NCBI GenBank assembly: GCA_035934995.1
Contig: DASYXI010000009.1
Coordinates: 1-64,000 of the forward strand
DNA: 64,000 nt
Source: REEB95 sp035934995
Lineage (GTDB): Bacteria > Pseudomonadota > Alphaproteobacteria > ATCC43930 > CGMCC-115725
Direction of reading: 5' to 3'
Shown one piece after another: positions 8,686-17,535 of the stretch. The translations under genes were made by a program, and so were the position numbers. Every line of letters starts with the position of its first letter. Position 1 is the stretch's first letter. The notes under the pieces are model-generated. The model was not told the DNA's origin. It made no database searches and was given only the letters and a program-made list of their open reading frames with translations.

Positions 8686-9837
8686 TTAAGAATTGGTGCG
8701 CGCCGCCGCCGGCGGCCATTTCAGCGTCATCGCGGCCACCGCCGATGCCGCCGACAGAACCGCCATCGCCAGATAGGCGCGGCCGCCATAGACGCCGTAA
8801 AGCGCACCCGACAGCGGCATGGCGATGCCGTAGCCGACGCCGGAGATGATCGCGACGTTGATCGCCTGAACGGTGGCCATGCGCGCTGCTGGAATCGTCC
8901 GCCCGAGATAGTGGACGGCGCCGAGACCGGCACAGGCGATCGTGCCGGCGTGCAGCAGCTGCGCCAAGACCAGCAGACGCCAATCGCCCGTCAACGCCAG
9001 CACGGTCCAGCGCACCGCGCCGCCCGCCGCGCCCAGCACCATCATCGGCACCGGGCCATAGCGCGTCACCGCCCGTGCGCCGCAATAGAAGAACACGGCC
9101 TCGGCGGCCGCACCTTCGGCCCACAGCCCGGCGATCGCCGTGTCCGAGAAGCCTTGTGCCTGCCAACGGAGCGAGCCGAAGGCGTAATAGACGCTGTGGC
9201 TTGCGGCGAGCAGGGTTGTGGACGCGAGGAATGTCAGAAACTGCGGCGTCAAGATCAGGCGCCATGTGTTGCCATGCACCAGGTCGGCGCCGAGATGCGT
9301 CGTGCCGCGCGGCAACAGAAAACAGCTGATGACGTTGAGCGCGACCAGTGCGACCACCAGTTCGAGAATGATGTCGGCGGCGCGGCCGTTGACGATATGG
9401 CCGCCGAGCAAAGTCGCGACGACGAACGCGATCGTGCCCCACATGCGCACGCGGCCAAAATCGATGTGACCGCGCTGTGTCGCGGTGGTCGCCAACGAGT
9501 CGGCAACCGGCAGCAAAGCCGCCAGGCTTCCCACGGCGAGCGCATTGAGCGTCGCGAGCGCGACAAAGCCGTGCGCCCGAAAACACGCCGCATAGCCGGC
9601 GACCCCGACGATCGCGAGCACCAGCATGACGCGACGCGGATCGCCGCTGCGGTCGGCGACGCCGCCGGTCACCAGCGTCGCCGCGACCTTGGCCCATTGG
9701 CCGATGGCCAGCAGGACGCCGATTTCGCTTGGCGACAAACCGCGCGACGTCAGCCACACCGGCCAGAACGGCGACAAAATGCCGACGGACAGGAAGAAGC
9801 CGCCATAGAAGAACGACAGGCGCAGCGCGAGCGACAC
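8686..9837 (-). CDS. MFS transporter, HcaT (phenylpropionate permease)-like
   Basis: 383 residues with about 12 membrane segments. The N-terminus (LRLSFFYGGFFLSVGILSPFWPVWLTSRG) and LSPSEIGVLLA match the MFS_1_like/nucleoside-H+ symporter subgroup that includes HcaT. GVADRSGDPRRVM is the MFS loop 2/3 motif. The substrate is unknown and no aromatic catabolism genes accompany it. The GTPase gene follows 23 bases downstream on the same strand. Confidence 0.8.
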   Translation of the reverse strand: MSLALRLSFFYGGFFLSVGILSPFWPVWLTSRGLSPSEIGVLLAIGQWAKVAATLVTGGVADRSGDPRRVMLVLAIVGVAGYAACFRAHGFVALATLNALAVGSLAALLPVADSLATTATQRGHIDFGRVRMWGTIAFVVATLLGGHIVNGRAADIILELVVALVALNVISCFLLPRGTTHLGADLVHGNTWRLILTPQFLTFLASTTLLAASHSVYYAFGSLRWQAQGFSDTAIAGLWAEGAAAEAVFFYCGARAVTRYGPVPMMVLGAAGGAVRWTVLALTGDWRLLVLAQLLHAGTIACAGLGAVHYLGRTIPAARMATVQAINVAIISGVGYGIAMPLSGALYGVYGGRAYLAMAVLSAASAVAAMTLKWPPAAARTNS

Positions 9838-9925
9838 GGTCGCGGAGTGTGATCGGCGCGCGGCGCCGGCGCAACCCCGCCTGCGCGCCTTGACAGACTC
9901 GGCGCTCGCCCGTCACTCATCGCCG

Positions 9926-10534
9926 ATGGATTGGGCCATCGCCGATTGGGGCGCGCTCGGCGCCTTGGTATCCGTCGTCCTCATCGACGTCGTGCTGGCC
10001 GGCGACAACGCGATCGTCGTCGGCCTGGCGACGGCTCTGGTGCCGCGGGAGATGCGTCGCAAAGTGCTGTTCGCCGGCATCGGCGCGGCAGCGGTGTTGC
10101 GCGTTCTGCTGGCGCTGGCGGCCGTCGATCTGCTGACGATCATCGGCCTGACGCTCGCCGGCGGCATCCTGCTGCTCTGGGTGGCGTGGAAGCTCTATCG
10201 CGAGCTTGCCGCCCGCGCGCCGCACGGTGCCGCCGCACCGACAAGCGATCGGCGTCACCGCGTTGGCGGCGCGGTGATGCGCATCGTCATCGCCGACCTT
10301 TCGATGTCGCTCGACAACGTGCTGGCCGTCGCCGGCACCGCCCGCAACCATCCGTGGATCCTGGCAGGCGGTCTGTTGCTATCGGTGGCGCTGATGGCGG
10401 TCGCCTCGCAGCTCCTGGCGAAGCTGCTCGACCGTCATCGCTGGATCGCGTGGCTCGGCCTCGCCATCGTCGCCTATGTGGCGCTGCGGATGATCGTCGA
10501 GGGTTCGCTACAGGTCGCGGCCGCGGCGTCTTAG
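9926..10534 (+). CDS. TerC/YjbE-family integral membrane protein
   Basis: 202 residues from the ATG at 9926; an in-frame TTG 12 codons earlier is possible but has no better ribosome site. Membrane segments alternate with two acidic repeats characteristic of the family: VVLIDVVLAGDNAIVVG near the N-terminus and VIADLSMSLDNVLAVAG at mid-protein, each with an Asp pair and an Asn in the membrane. TerC proteins are linked to metal handling, including manganese export during secretion (YceF/MeeF type), and to tellurite resistance. The gene overlaps the convergent ABC transporter by 4 bases at the 3' end. Confidence 0.87.
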   Translation: MDWAIADWGALGALVSVVLIDVVLAGDNAIVVGLATALVPREMRRKVLFAGIGAAAVLRVLLALAAVDLLTIIGLTLAGGILLLWVAWKLYRELAARAPHGAAAPTSDRRHRVGGAVMRIVIADLSMSLDNVLAVAGTARNHPWILAGGLLLSVALMAVASQLLAKLLDRHRWIAWLGLAIVAYVALRMIVEGSLQVAAAAS

Positions 10535-12312
10535 GCGGTTTTCTGCGCCACCCCGGGCGGCGTGGCGAAGAACTGCATGTTGTAGAGCTCGGCGAAAACG
10601 CCGCCCTTGGCGATCAGCGCGGCGAAGCTGCCCTCCTCCGCGATCGCGCCGTCCTTGAGCACGACGATGCGGTCGGCGTTGCGCACGGTCGACAGCCGGT
10701 GCGCGATGATGAACGTGGTGCGGCCGCGCGTCAGGCGATCGATCCCCGCCATCACCATCGCCTCGGTCTCGACGTCGAGCGCCGAGGTCGGCTCGTCCAG
10801 CACCAGGATCGGCGCGTCGCGCAGGATCGCGCGGGCGATGGTGAGACGCTGTTTCTCGCCTTCCGACAGCGTCGCGGTATCGCCGAGCACGGTATCGTAA
10901 CCTTGCGGCAGCCGCGCGATCAAATCGTGGATGCGCGCGAGCCGCGCCGCTTCTTCGATTTCCCGGTCCGTCGCCGTGGGCCGCCCGTAGGCGATATTGG
11001 CGCGCACCGACATCGGGAAGATGAGTGGTGGTTGCAGCACCATGGCGATCTGTCGGCGCAGCGACTTGAGCGTGTGCTCGCGCACGTCGACGCCGTCGAT
11101 CAGCACGTTGCCGGCCGACGGATCGAAGAAACGCGGCACGAGCGACAGCAGGGTCGACTTGCCGGCGCCCGAGGGCCCCACCACCGCCACCTTGGTGCCG
11201 GCCGGCACACGCAAATCGATCCGGTGCAGCACCGGCATGTCGCGGCGATAGCCGAACGCGACACCGCGCCATTCGACGTCGCCGCGGGCGCCCGCGGCCG
11301 GGAATTCGCCCGTGCCGTCCTTGAGATCGGCCTCGGCCTCGAGGATCTCGAAGCAGCGCGTCGCGCCGACCCGCGCGCCGGCGATCAGACCCCAGCTTTG
11401 CGTGAGCTGGTTCACCGGCGCATAGAGCTGCGCCAAATAGGCGATGAACACGACGAGCTGACCGATGGTGAGTTCACCCGACAGAACGTTGCGCGCGCCG
11501 ACATAAACCACCGCGGCGGTGCCAACCGCAACCAGACCGTTGACCGCGGCGGAATAGAGCGTCTGCCAGCTATAAAGCCGCAGCGTCGCGCCCAGGCTCG
11601 CCTCGCTCGCGCCCATGAAGCGGCGATACTCGCCCTCCTCTTGGGTGAAGGCCTGGACGATCTTGATCGACTGCATCGCCCATTGGACCAGCGAATAGAC
11701 CAGCGTCTCGCGCTCGCGCACGTCGGTCGCGACGTCATTGATCTTGCGGTTGAACGCGCCGATCAGCACGAACAGCGCCGGCACCACGGTGAGCGACAAC
11801 GCGGTCAGCCGCGCGTCGAGCGGGATCAGCACGATCAGCATGCCGCCGAGCAGGATCACCGCCGACAGGATCGGCAGCAGGCCGTTCATCAGCATGGTCT
11901 GCACCGCGAACGCATCGGCGGTGATGCGATGCATCAGGTCGCCGACCTTCTGGCGGCTGTGGAAGGCGAGCGACAGGCGTTGCAGCTGGGCATAGAGCGC
12001 GCCGCGCAGGTCATTGACCATGTTCTGGCCGACCGCGATCGTCGTGCGGTTGTGCAGGAATTCGAGCAGGCCGGCGCCGAGATTGATCACCACCAGGCCG
12101 ACGCAGGCGACGACGAGCAATGTCGCGGACGACAGGCCGGCAAGCGGCCGTACCGTCGCGGCCTTGCCGCCGAGTACGTCGTCGATCACCAGCTGGAGCG
12201 GCCACGGCTTCAACAGATTGAAGCCGGCCATGAGAAAAACTTGCAGCAGCGCCCAGGCGAAGCTCAGCCGGTAAGGCCGCAAGAACGGCAGCAGCTTGAC
12301 CAGCAGGCCCAT
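10531..12312 (-). CDS. MsbA/NdvA-like ABC exporter with fused membrane and ATPase domains
   Basis: 593 residues: a six-helix exporter domain (about 1-330) and a C-terminal ATPase with Walker A GPSGAGKST (about 377-385), Q-loop VLQPP, Walker B ILVLDEPTSALD and H-loop AHR. The signature is LSEGEKQR rather than LSGGQ. Size and layout match lipid A flippase MsbA and the cyclic glucan exporter NdvA. It starts one base after the stop of the glycosidase/glycosyltransferase gene, so it is the last gene of the galE operon. Export of the glycan made by that enzyme is the most economical role (inference). Confidence 0.88.
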   Translation of the reverse strand: MGLLVKLLPFLRPYRLSFAWALLQVFLMAGFNLLKPWPLQLVIDDVLGGKAATVRPLAGLSSATLLVVACVGLVVINLGAGLLEFLHNRTTIAVGQNMVNDLRGALYAQLQRLSLAFHSRQKVGDLMHRITADAFAVQTMLMNGLLPILSAVILLGGMLIVLIPLDARLTALSLTVVPALFVLIGAFNRKINDVATDVRERETLVYSLVQWAMQSIKIVQAFTQEEGEYRRFMGASEASLGATLRLYSWQTLYSAAVNGLVAVGTAAVVYVGARNVLSGELTIGQLVVFIAYLAQLYAPVNQLTQSWGLIAGARVGATRCFEILEAEADLKDGTGEFPAAGARGDVEWRGVAFGYRRDMPVLHRIDLRVPAGTKVAVVGPSGAGKSTLLSLVPRFFDPSAGNVLIDGVDVREHTLKSLRRQIAMVLQPPLIFPMSVRANIAYGRPTATDREIEEAARLARIHDLIARLPQGYDTVLGDTATLSEGEKQRLTIARAILRDAPILVLDEPTSALDVETEAMVMAGIDRLTRGRTTFIIAHRLSTVRNADRIVVLKDGAIAEEGSFAALIAKGGVFAELYNMQFFATPPGVAQKTA

Positions 12313-12313
12313 G

Positions 12314-14905
12314 CTATTGCGCGGCCTGGGCCAGCGGCTCGGGCGGCGCGCCAGCCGGCGCCAGCGGCTGCAAGCCTTCGCGCCGCGCCACGGTCTCGAT
12401 GATGCCGTACATCAGGCGGCCGAATTCGAGCGTGCGATAGGCGATCAGCACGGCCTGGCACAGGCCGAGTGCGCCGATCACCAGCGCCGCCATCGGCGAA
12501 TTGAGAATGAGGGCAGCGGCCGTCACCGCGGCCCAGCCGCGCAGCAGGAAAGCCGACAGCCGAGACAGGCGCATGGCGCACCGCACGCGCAGCAAGTGCT
12601 TGCCGCTGCCGTGATTCTCGACGCACACCAGGATCAGGGCGCGGCTCCACAAGCCGCGGGCGATCTTGAGGTCCCATTCGTCCCAACCCTGATCGGGAAT
12701 CACGAAATATTTCTGCGGCGCGAGGAACCGCATCAGGCCGCCGAGCAACACTTCTTTCTCGGCGCCGTGCTCGCTCCAATAGGACAGATAGAATGCGCGC
12801 TCGCGCCACGAGCGCCGCGGCGCTTGCATCGGCGCCGGTGTCGTCGGCTCGAAATGCGCCTGCTCCGCCGCCTCGACTTCGCGGAAGCGCCATTTGAGCC
12901 GCTCCCAACCGCGCAGCAACGGCCCGAGATAAATCAGCAGCGCGATCAACGTCCGCGCCTTCAAGCCCTTGAAGCGTTTATCGATGGGCGCCTTGAGCGC
13001 GCCGTTGATGCACATGACCCAGGTGATGACGATCGGCACGATCAGCAGCGACATCCAGCCGCCGCCGGCCAGGCCGATGACCGCCAGCACGATCGCGACG
13101 ACGTTCCATTCGAAGGTCAGCGGCAGATATTGGGCCAGCGACGAGGACGGCTCGTAGAGCGTCTGAAACAGGCCGCGCCCAAAGACGCCGGAGTAGATTA
13201 GCGGCCGCCGCGACAGCAGCAGCGCGGTCGATAGATCGCCGTAGATACGGCCGAGCCATTTCGCCTGGCCGAACAGGTTGAAGCGGAATGGATGCTTGGA
13301 ATAGACCAGCGCCTCCGCCTTGCCATAGCCCTTCTGCTGGCCGACATAGGCGTCGATCGTATTGCGGCGGAAATGCCAGACCATCGCCGCCGGCGCGAAA
13401 CCGATCGTGTAGCCCGCGTCCTGAAAGCGCCAACAGATGTCGATGTCGTCGCCGGCGGCGCGGAACACGGGATCGAAGCCACCGAGCTGCAAGAGCGTCG
13501 CGCGCCGGAACGCCATGTTACAGCCGGCGATGTGCTCGGCCGTGTCGTCAGACAGCAGCACGTGCGTCGGGCCGCCGGGCGACACCGCCACCGCCGCCGC
13601 GGTCAAATTGTCCTCGGGCGGCGGGAAGTTCGGCCCGCCGCAGGCATGGAGATCGGCCGCCGCCATGCGCGCCACCAGATAGGTGAGCCAGTCGGGATCG
13701 ACGACGCAGTCGCTGTCGGTGTAGGCGACGATCTCACCGGTGGCCGCTTCCGCGCCAACGTTACGCGCGACCGACAGGCCTTTGTTCGGCTGGCTGATGA
13801 TGCGGCAGAACGGAAACGCCTCCGATATCGCCAGCGTCCGGTCCTTCGAGCCGTCGTTGACGACGATCACCTCGTAATCGGGATAGCGCAGCTTCTCGAG
13901 TGATTCGAGGCACGCTTTCATCGTGCGCTCGGCGTTGTAGGCACAGACCACGACCGACACGCGCGGCGTGCGCGGCAACGGTGGCGGCATCGCGCCGCGA
14001 AAGCACGCCTGAACGACGGCGAAAGCCGGTTTGGGTTGGCGCGCGCGATCGACCAGCCCGAAGGCCCAGTCTTCGATCAGATGGCCGCCGGTGAACCATT
14101 CGTCGGTCCAGGCGAAAACGAAAGCGCCGGCGCAGCCCATCTCGAACGCCGTGCGCACCTGCCAGGCAAGCGTCCGCGCCTGGACGTCCGCTCCCTCCCG
14201 CATCGAATCGATGCCGAACTCCGTCAGCACCAGCGGGCGGTCGATCGCCAGGTTGTGCAGCCGCGACAGGTAACGGCGGAACGCCGCTTCCTGGTGCAGA
14301 TAGACGTTGAAGCAAACGAAATCGCCGAAATCGATGGTCAGATACTCGGTCGACGGAAAGTTGGCGTAGCTGACCAGACGACCGGGATCGAGCGCCTTCG
14401 CGGTAGCGACCAGCTGTTTGAGAAAGGCACGCACGCGGTCGGGACCGTGCCAGCGCACCATATCGGGCGGGATTTCATTGCCGATGAGATAGGCGAAGAT
14501 CGCCGGGTGGCCCTTGATCGCCTGGATCGCGGCGCTGACCGCGCGCACCACTTCGCCTTCAATCGCCGCATCGTCGAGAAAGGTGATGTGCTGCGCCCAC
14601 GGAATGCCCGCCAGTACTTTGAGGCCGGCCGCCTGCGCTTCGTCAAGCAGCCAAACCGGCGGCGCGGTGAAGACGCGCACGGTGTTGGCGCCAAGCTCGG
14701 TCATCAACGCGAAGTCGCGCTTGACGGTCTCGCGCGGCGGAAACTGCGTGCCGTCGGCACCCGGCGGAAACGGGCCGTAGGTCACGCCCTTGACGAAAAG
14801 TTTGGTGTCGCCCTGAAAGAAGAACTTGCCCGAAACCCGGATCGGCGCGCCGCTCCCACCGGCAGCCGGCGCTGCGATGCTGCGATCCGCCGTTTCGACG
14901 GTCAT
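12314..14905 (-). CDS. Fused clan GH-A glycosidase domain and GT2 membrane glycosyltransferase
   Basis: 863 residues from the ATG at 14905, which overlaps the galE stop (TGATG). Residues about 20-305 form a GH-A type TIM barrel: acid/base-like Glu144 in GNEI and nucleophile-like Glu229 in LTEFG, with TDEWFTGG near its end. Residues about 315-560 are a GT2 domain: VVVCAYNA, VVNDGSKD (349-356), YTDSDC (395-400) and GDDIDICWRF (485-494). Several membrane helices follow and then a C-terminal segment of unknown role. No QxxRW motif of processive synthases is seen. It probably makes or trims a surface or periplasmic glycan that the next gene exports (inference). Confidence 0.85.
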   Translation of the reverse strand: MTVETADRSIAAPAAGGSGAPIRVSGKFFFQGDTKLFVKGVTYGPFPPGADGTQFPPRETVKRDFALMTELGANTVRVFTAPPVWLLDEAQAAGLKVLAGIPWAQHITFLDDAAIEGEVVRAVSAAIQAIKGHPAIFAYLIGNEIPPDMVRWHGPDRVRAFLKQLVATAKALDPGRLVSYANFPSTEYLTIDFGDFVCFNVYLHQEAAFRRYLSRLHNLAIDRPLVLTEFGIDSMREGADVQARTLAWQVRTAFEMGCAGAFVFAWTDEWFTGGHLIEDWAFGLVDRARQPKPAFAVVQACFRGAMPPPLPRTPRVSVVVCAYNAERTMKACLESLEKLRYPDYEVIVVNDGSKDRTLAISEAFPFCRIISQPNKGLSVARNVGAEAATGEIVAYTDSDCVVDPDWLTYLVARMAAADLHACGGPNFPPPEDNLTAAAVAVSPGGPTHVLLSDDTAEHIAGCNMAFRRATLLQLGGFDPVFRAAGDDIDICWRFQDAGYTIGFAPAAMVWHFRRNTIDAYVGQQKGYGKAEALVYSKHPFRFNLFGQAKWLGRIYGDLSTALLLSRRPLIYSGVFGRGLFQTLYEPSSSLAQYLPLTFEWNVVAIVLAVIGLAGGGWMSLLIVPIVITWVMCINGALKAPIDKRFKGLKARTLIALLIYLGPLLRGWERLKWRFREVEAAEQAHFEPTTPAPMQAPRRSWRERAFYLSYWSEHGAEKEVLLGGLMRFLAPQKYFVIPDQGWDEWDLKIARGLWSRALILVCVENHGSGKHLLRVRCAMRLSRLSAFLLRGWAAVTAAALILNSPMAALVIGALGLCQAVLIAYRTLEFGRLMYGIIETVARREGLQPLAPAGAPPEPLAQAAQ

Positions 14906-15918
14906 CAGCCGCTCACGGCGCCGCGCGTCGGCGCCGCGCGGCCGGCACGCGCGGAATGCCAAGCCCACGCGGTGGCGACGATGGTGTCGAGATCGGACAC
15001 GCGTGCCTGCCAGCCGAGGACGGCGCGCGCGCGGCGCGCATCGGCAACGAGCGCCGGAGGATCGCCAGCACGGCGCGGTGCCTCGCCCTTCGGAATGCTG
15101 AGCCCGGTGACGCGCTCGGCACAGGCGATGGTTTCGCGCACCGAATGCCCGGTGCCGGTGCCGAGATTGAGCGCCACACTGCTGCCGCCGCCTTCGAGAT
15201 ATTGCAGCGCGCGGACATGCGCCTCGGCCAGGTCCTGGACGTGGATGTAATCGCGCACGGCGCTGCCGTCGGGCGTCGGATAGTCGGTGCCGTAGATGGC
15301 GATCTCGGCGCGCTGCTTGAGCGCGGTTTGCAGGATCAAGGGAATGAGATGGGTTTCGGGATCGTGGTCCTCGCCGATCTCGCCATCGGGATCGGCACCA
15401 GCGGCATTGAAATAGCGCAGTGCCGCGAATTTGAGGCCCTGCGCGGCGTCGAGCCAGTGCAGCGCGCGCTCGACCATGAGCTTGCCTTCGCCATAGGGAT
15501 TGACCGGGCGTTGCGGCGCATCTTCCGAAATGGGCACGCGTTCGGGCACGCCATAGGTGGCGCAGGTCGAGGAAAACACGATCCGGCCGGCGCCGGCTTC
15601 GCGCATGGCTTCGAACAGGCCCAGCGTATTGATCACGTTATTGCGGAAGTAGAGCGCCGGCTCGCGCACCGATTCCTCGACATAGGCGAAGGCCGCGAAA
15701 TGCATCACCGCGTCGATGCGGTGGCGTTTCAGCGTGGCCGCCAGCAAAGCCCGGTCGGCGAGATCCCCCTCGACCAGCGGGCCCCAGCGGACGGCGTCGC
15801 GATGGCCGCGCACCAGGCTGTCATAGGCCACCGGCTCGTAGCCCGCCCGCGCCAGCGCCTTGCAGGCGTGACTGCCGATATAGCCGGCGCCGCCGGTCAC
15901 CAGGATCGTCTTGGTCAT
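14905..15918 (-). CDS. galE: UDP-glucose 4-epimerase
   Basis: 337 residues. N-terminal NAD site TGGAGYIGSH, the AYDSL segment after the second strand, the serine region IVFSSTCATYG, and catalytic NPYGEGK (YxxxK). The C-terminal SVRETI and REGDP-like ARRAGDPPALVAD segments match GalE. It interconverts UDP-glucose and UDP-galactose, which feeds glycan synthesis. It is the first gene of a three-gene operon with the glycosidase/GT2 fusion and the ABC exporter. A strong ECF-type promoter candidate lies 19-44 bases upstream. Confidence 0.93.
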   Translation of the reverse strand: MTKTILVTGGAGYIGSHACKALARAGYEPVAYDSLVRGHRDAVRWGPLVEGDLADRALLAATLKRHRIDAVMHFAAFAYVEESVREPALYFRNNVINTLGLFEAMREAGAGRIVFSSTCATYGVPERVPISEDAPQRPVNPYGEGKLMVERALHWLDAAQGLKFAALRYFNAAGADPDGEIGEDHDPETHLIPLILQTALKQRAEIAIYGTDYPTPDGSAVRDYIHVQDLAEAHVRALQYLEGGGSSVALNLGTGTGHSVRETIACAERVTGLSIPKGEAPRRAGDPPALVADARRARAVLGWQARVSDLDTIVATAWAWHSARAGRAAPTRGAVSG

Positions 15919-15936
15919 GCGTTCTCTGCGAGCGAC

Positions 15937-15962
15937 AACGGGCCGGCGCGCCCGATTGTTCC
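15937..15962 (-). promoter_or_regulatory. ECF/EcfG-type promoter candidate of the galE operon
   Basis: On the minus strand the sequence reads GGAAC, 17 bases, CGTT. That is an exact match to the GGAAC-N16/17-CGTT consensus of alphaproteobacterial general-stress sigma factors (EcfG). The predicted transcript would start about 12 bases before the galE ATG, with AGAGAA as ribosome site. The -35 element is part of a 12-base palindrome TGTTCCGGAACA. Two related sites in this window precede ugd and the ECF sigma gene. Confidence 0.6.
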
Positions 15963-15976
15963 GGAACAGTCTGTGT

Positions 15977-17280
15977 CTACGACGGATTCCGCCCGTCGGG
16001 CAAGCCGAGAGGGGCGCAGGCGAATCGGCGCGGCAGCCTGAATTGGACCAGGACCCGGCCCATGGTTGAGTCGCGCACGAAGCAAAGGGCCAAGCCGGCC
16101 AGAACAGCGATCAGCCACCACCAGGCCAATTCCTTCGCCAACCACCACGCCGGCAAGGCGGACGGCAGGAGCTGGCTGGCGAAATGATGGAACGTCTCAC
16201 GCCACATCAGAAACAGTGTCAGCGTGCGGGTCGTCGCGAAGAGCCAGCGACCGGCGTCGCTCGGCATGGTTCGGGCGAGCGTGTTGAAGGCCGGCAGCAC
16301 GAACAGCAGATGGATGCCGCGATAGGCGACGCTTTCGCCCGCGAAAAAGCAACCAACCATGAGCAAGCCGCCGATGGCGAGAAACACGCGTTCGGCCTCG
16401 GGTAGCGCTGCATAAGCCTGCTTGAGAGCCGGCTGCCGCGCCAACAACACCGCGGCAGCGAACGCGGCGAGCGTCAGGCCTGCGAGTACAAGGACAGCCG
16501 GAAATCCCGGAAAGAGCGTCGCCAGGCCGTATGGCAGCATGACCACGCCGAAAGTGTCGCCGGAAGTAGTCCAGCCGGGGGAAGTTGCCATAAGCGACGA
16601 GCAAGTCAGTGCGATAACCGACCACGAAGAGTGCGATCAGACCCGCCGCCGCAGCGTTAATCGCAAAAAAACAGCCGCGGCCGCTCGCGCAAGGTGAGCA
16701 CCATCAACACCGCAGGAAAGAATTTGGCGAACGCAGCTGACAGAACGAGGCCGTAGGCCAGCAACCGCGAGGCAGCGCCGTACCTAACGGCAAGGCGGCC
16801 GGCAACCGCAAAAGCGGCAAAGAGCAACAGTTCGAAATTACCGCGCTCGGCCGCGAAGGCCGTGACGCTCGACAGCACGGCAAGCGCCATTACGCCGTAA
16901 TCGGAACGCTTGCTTGGCGCAGGCAGGCAGAACAGTGAGAAGATAAAGACGGTGTTGAGGACGAACCCGAGCGACACGTTGGCGCTCAATTCGTGCGACC
17001 CCGCACCGAGCAGAAGCAGCGGCGAGTACTCGAATTGCCGGCCGAAGACGTCGCACGGATTGGTGATGTAAGGATCGATCCCGAGGGCGCTACACATGCG
17101 CGCCGACAGCACCGAATGCGTGTCGACGAACGGAAAATCGACCGGCACGACACCCCAACCGTTGAGCATGGCAAAATAAGTCGATTTCGCCGCCAACCAA
17201 TAGACCGGGCATCCCAACAGGAATGCGCCGGCGGCGATCGTCGGCAACGCGAACCGTCGCGTGAGACCCCGTAGCTCCAT
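15977..17280 (-). pseudogene. GT87/DUF2029-like membrane glycosyltransferase broken by two homopolymer frameshifts
   Basis: Three consecutive minus-strand frames together encode one hydrophobic multi-pass protein. Frame one runs from the ATG at 17280 and ends at a stop at 16657, just after a run of seven T (minus strand, near 16666-16672). Dropping one T continues the protein as AINAAAAGLIALFVVGYRTDLL. About 30 codons on, dropping one C from a run of five near 16575-16580 leads into the last frame, which ends at 15977. The repaired protein is about 430 residues. ERGNFELLLFAAFAVAGR and LVLSAAFAKFFPAVLMVL resemble the GQxN and KxxP regions of DUF2029/GT87 polyprenol-phosphate glycosyltransferases. 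Either a decaying gene or two sequencing errors. Confidence 0.65.
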
Positions 17281-17481
17281 CGGATCAATGTCTCTGGACA
17301 CGGTTAACGAGCACTGAAGGTGCGAGCTGGTTGTGACATTCGGCCACAAGTCCTTCATAAATATGTGCTTTGCTTGATTTTGCAGGGCCATTGGGGTTTA
17401 GTCGCGCAGGCCCTGTCGCGGCCGGGCGAGATCTGCGACACGGCACCGCCGTAACGCAATTGCGGTCATTTCAAGGCACAC

Positions 17482-17506
17482 GGAATTTCCACGGCGATGC
17501 GACGTT
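17482..17506 (+). promoter_or_regulatory. ECF/EcfG-type promoter candidate of ugd
   Basis: GGAAT, 16 bases, then CGTT on the plus strand. Transcription would start near 17513, giving a short leader that includes the AGGAG site at 17523-17527 before the ugd ATG. It differs from the EcfG consensus only at the fifth -35 base, and is the same variant as the site before the ECF sigma gene. Confidence 0.5.
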
Positions 17507-17535
17507 TATAGTTTCGACGAGCAGGAGTGGACGGG

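Noticed and set aside
9890..9912. TTGACA as a -35 box before the TerC gene
   Set aside because: No -10-like hexamer at 15-19 bases; the TTG is also a possible but weak start codon.
8663..9916. N-terminal extension of the FlhF-like gene to a 715-residue protein
   Set aside because: The added part is an Arg-rich out-of-frame reading of the MFS gene.
9931..12402. 823-codon open frame over terC and the ABC exporter
   Set aside because: Overlaps two well-supported genes in the wrong frame and lacks any domain.
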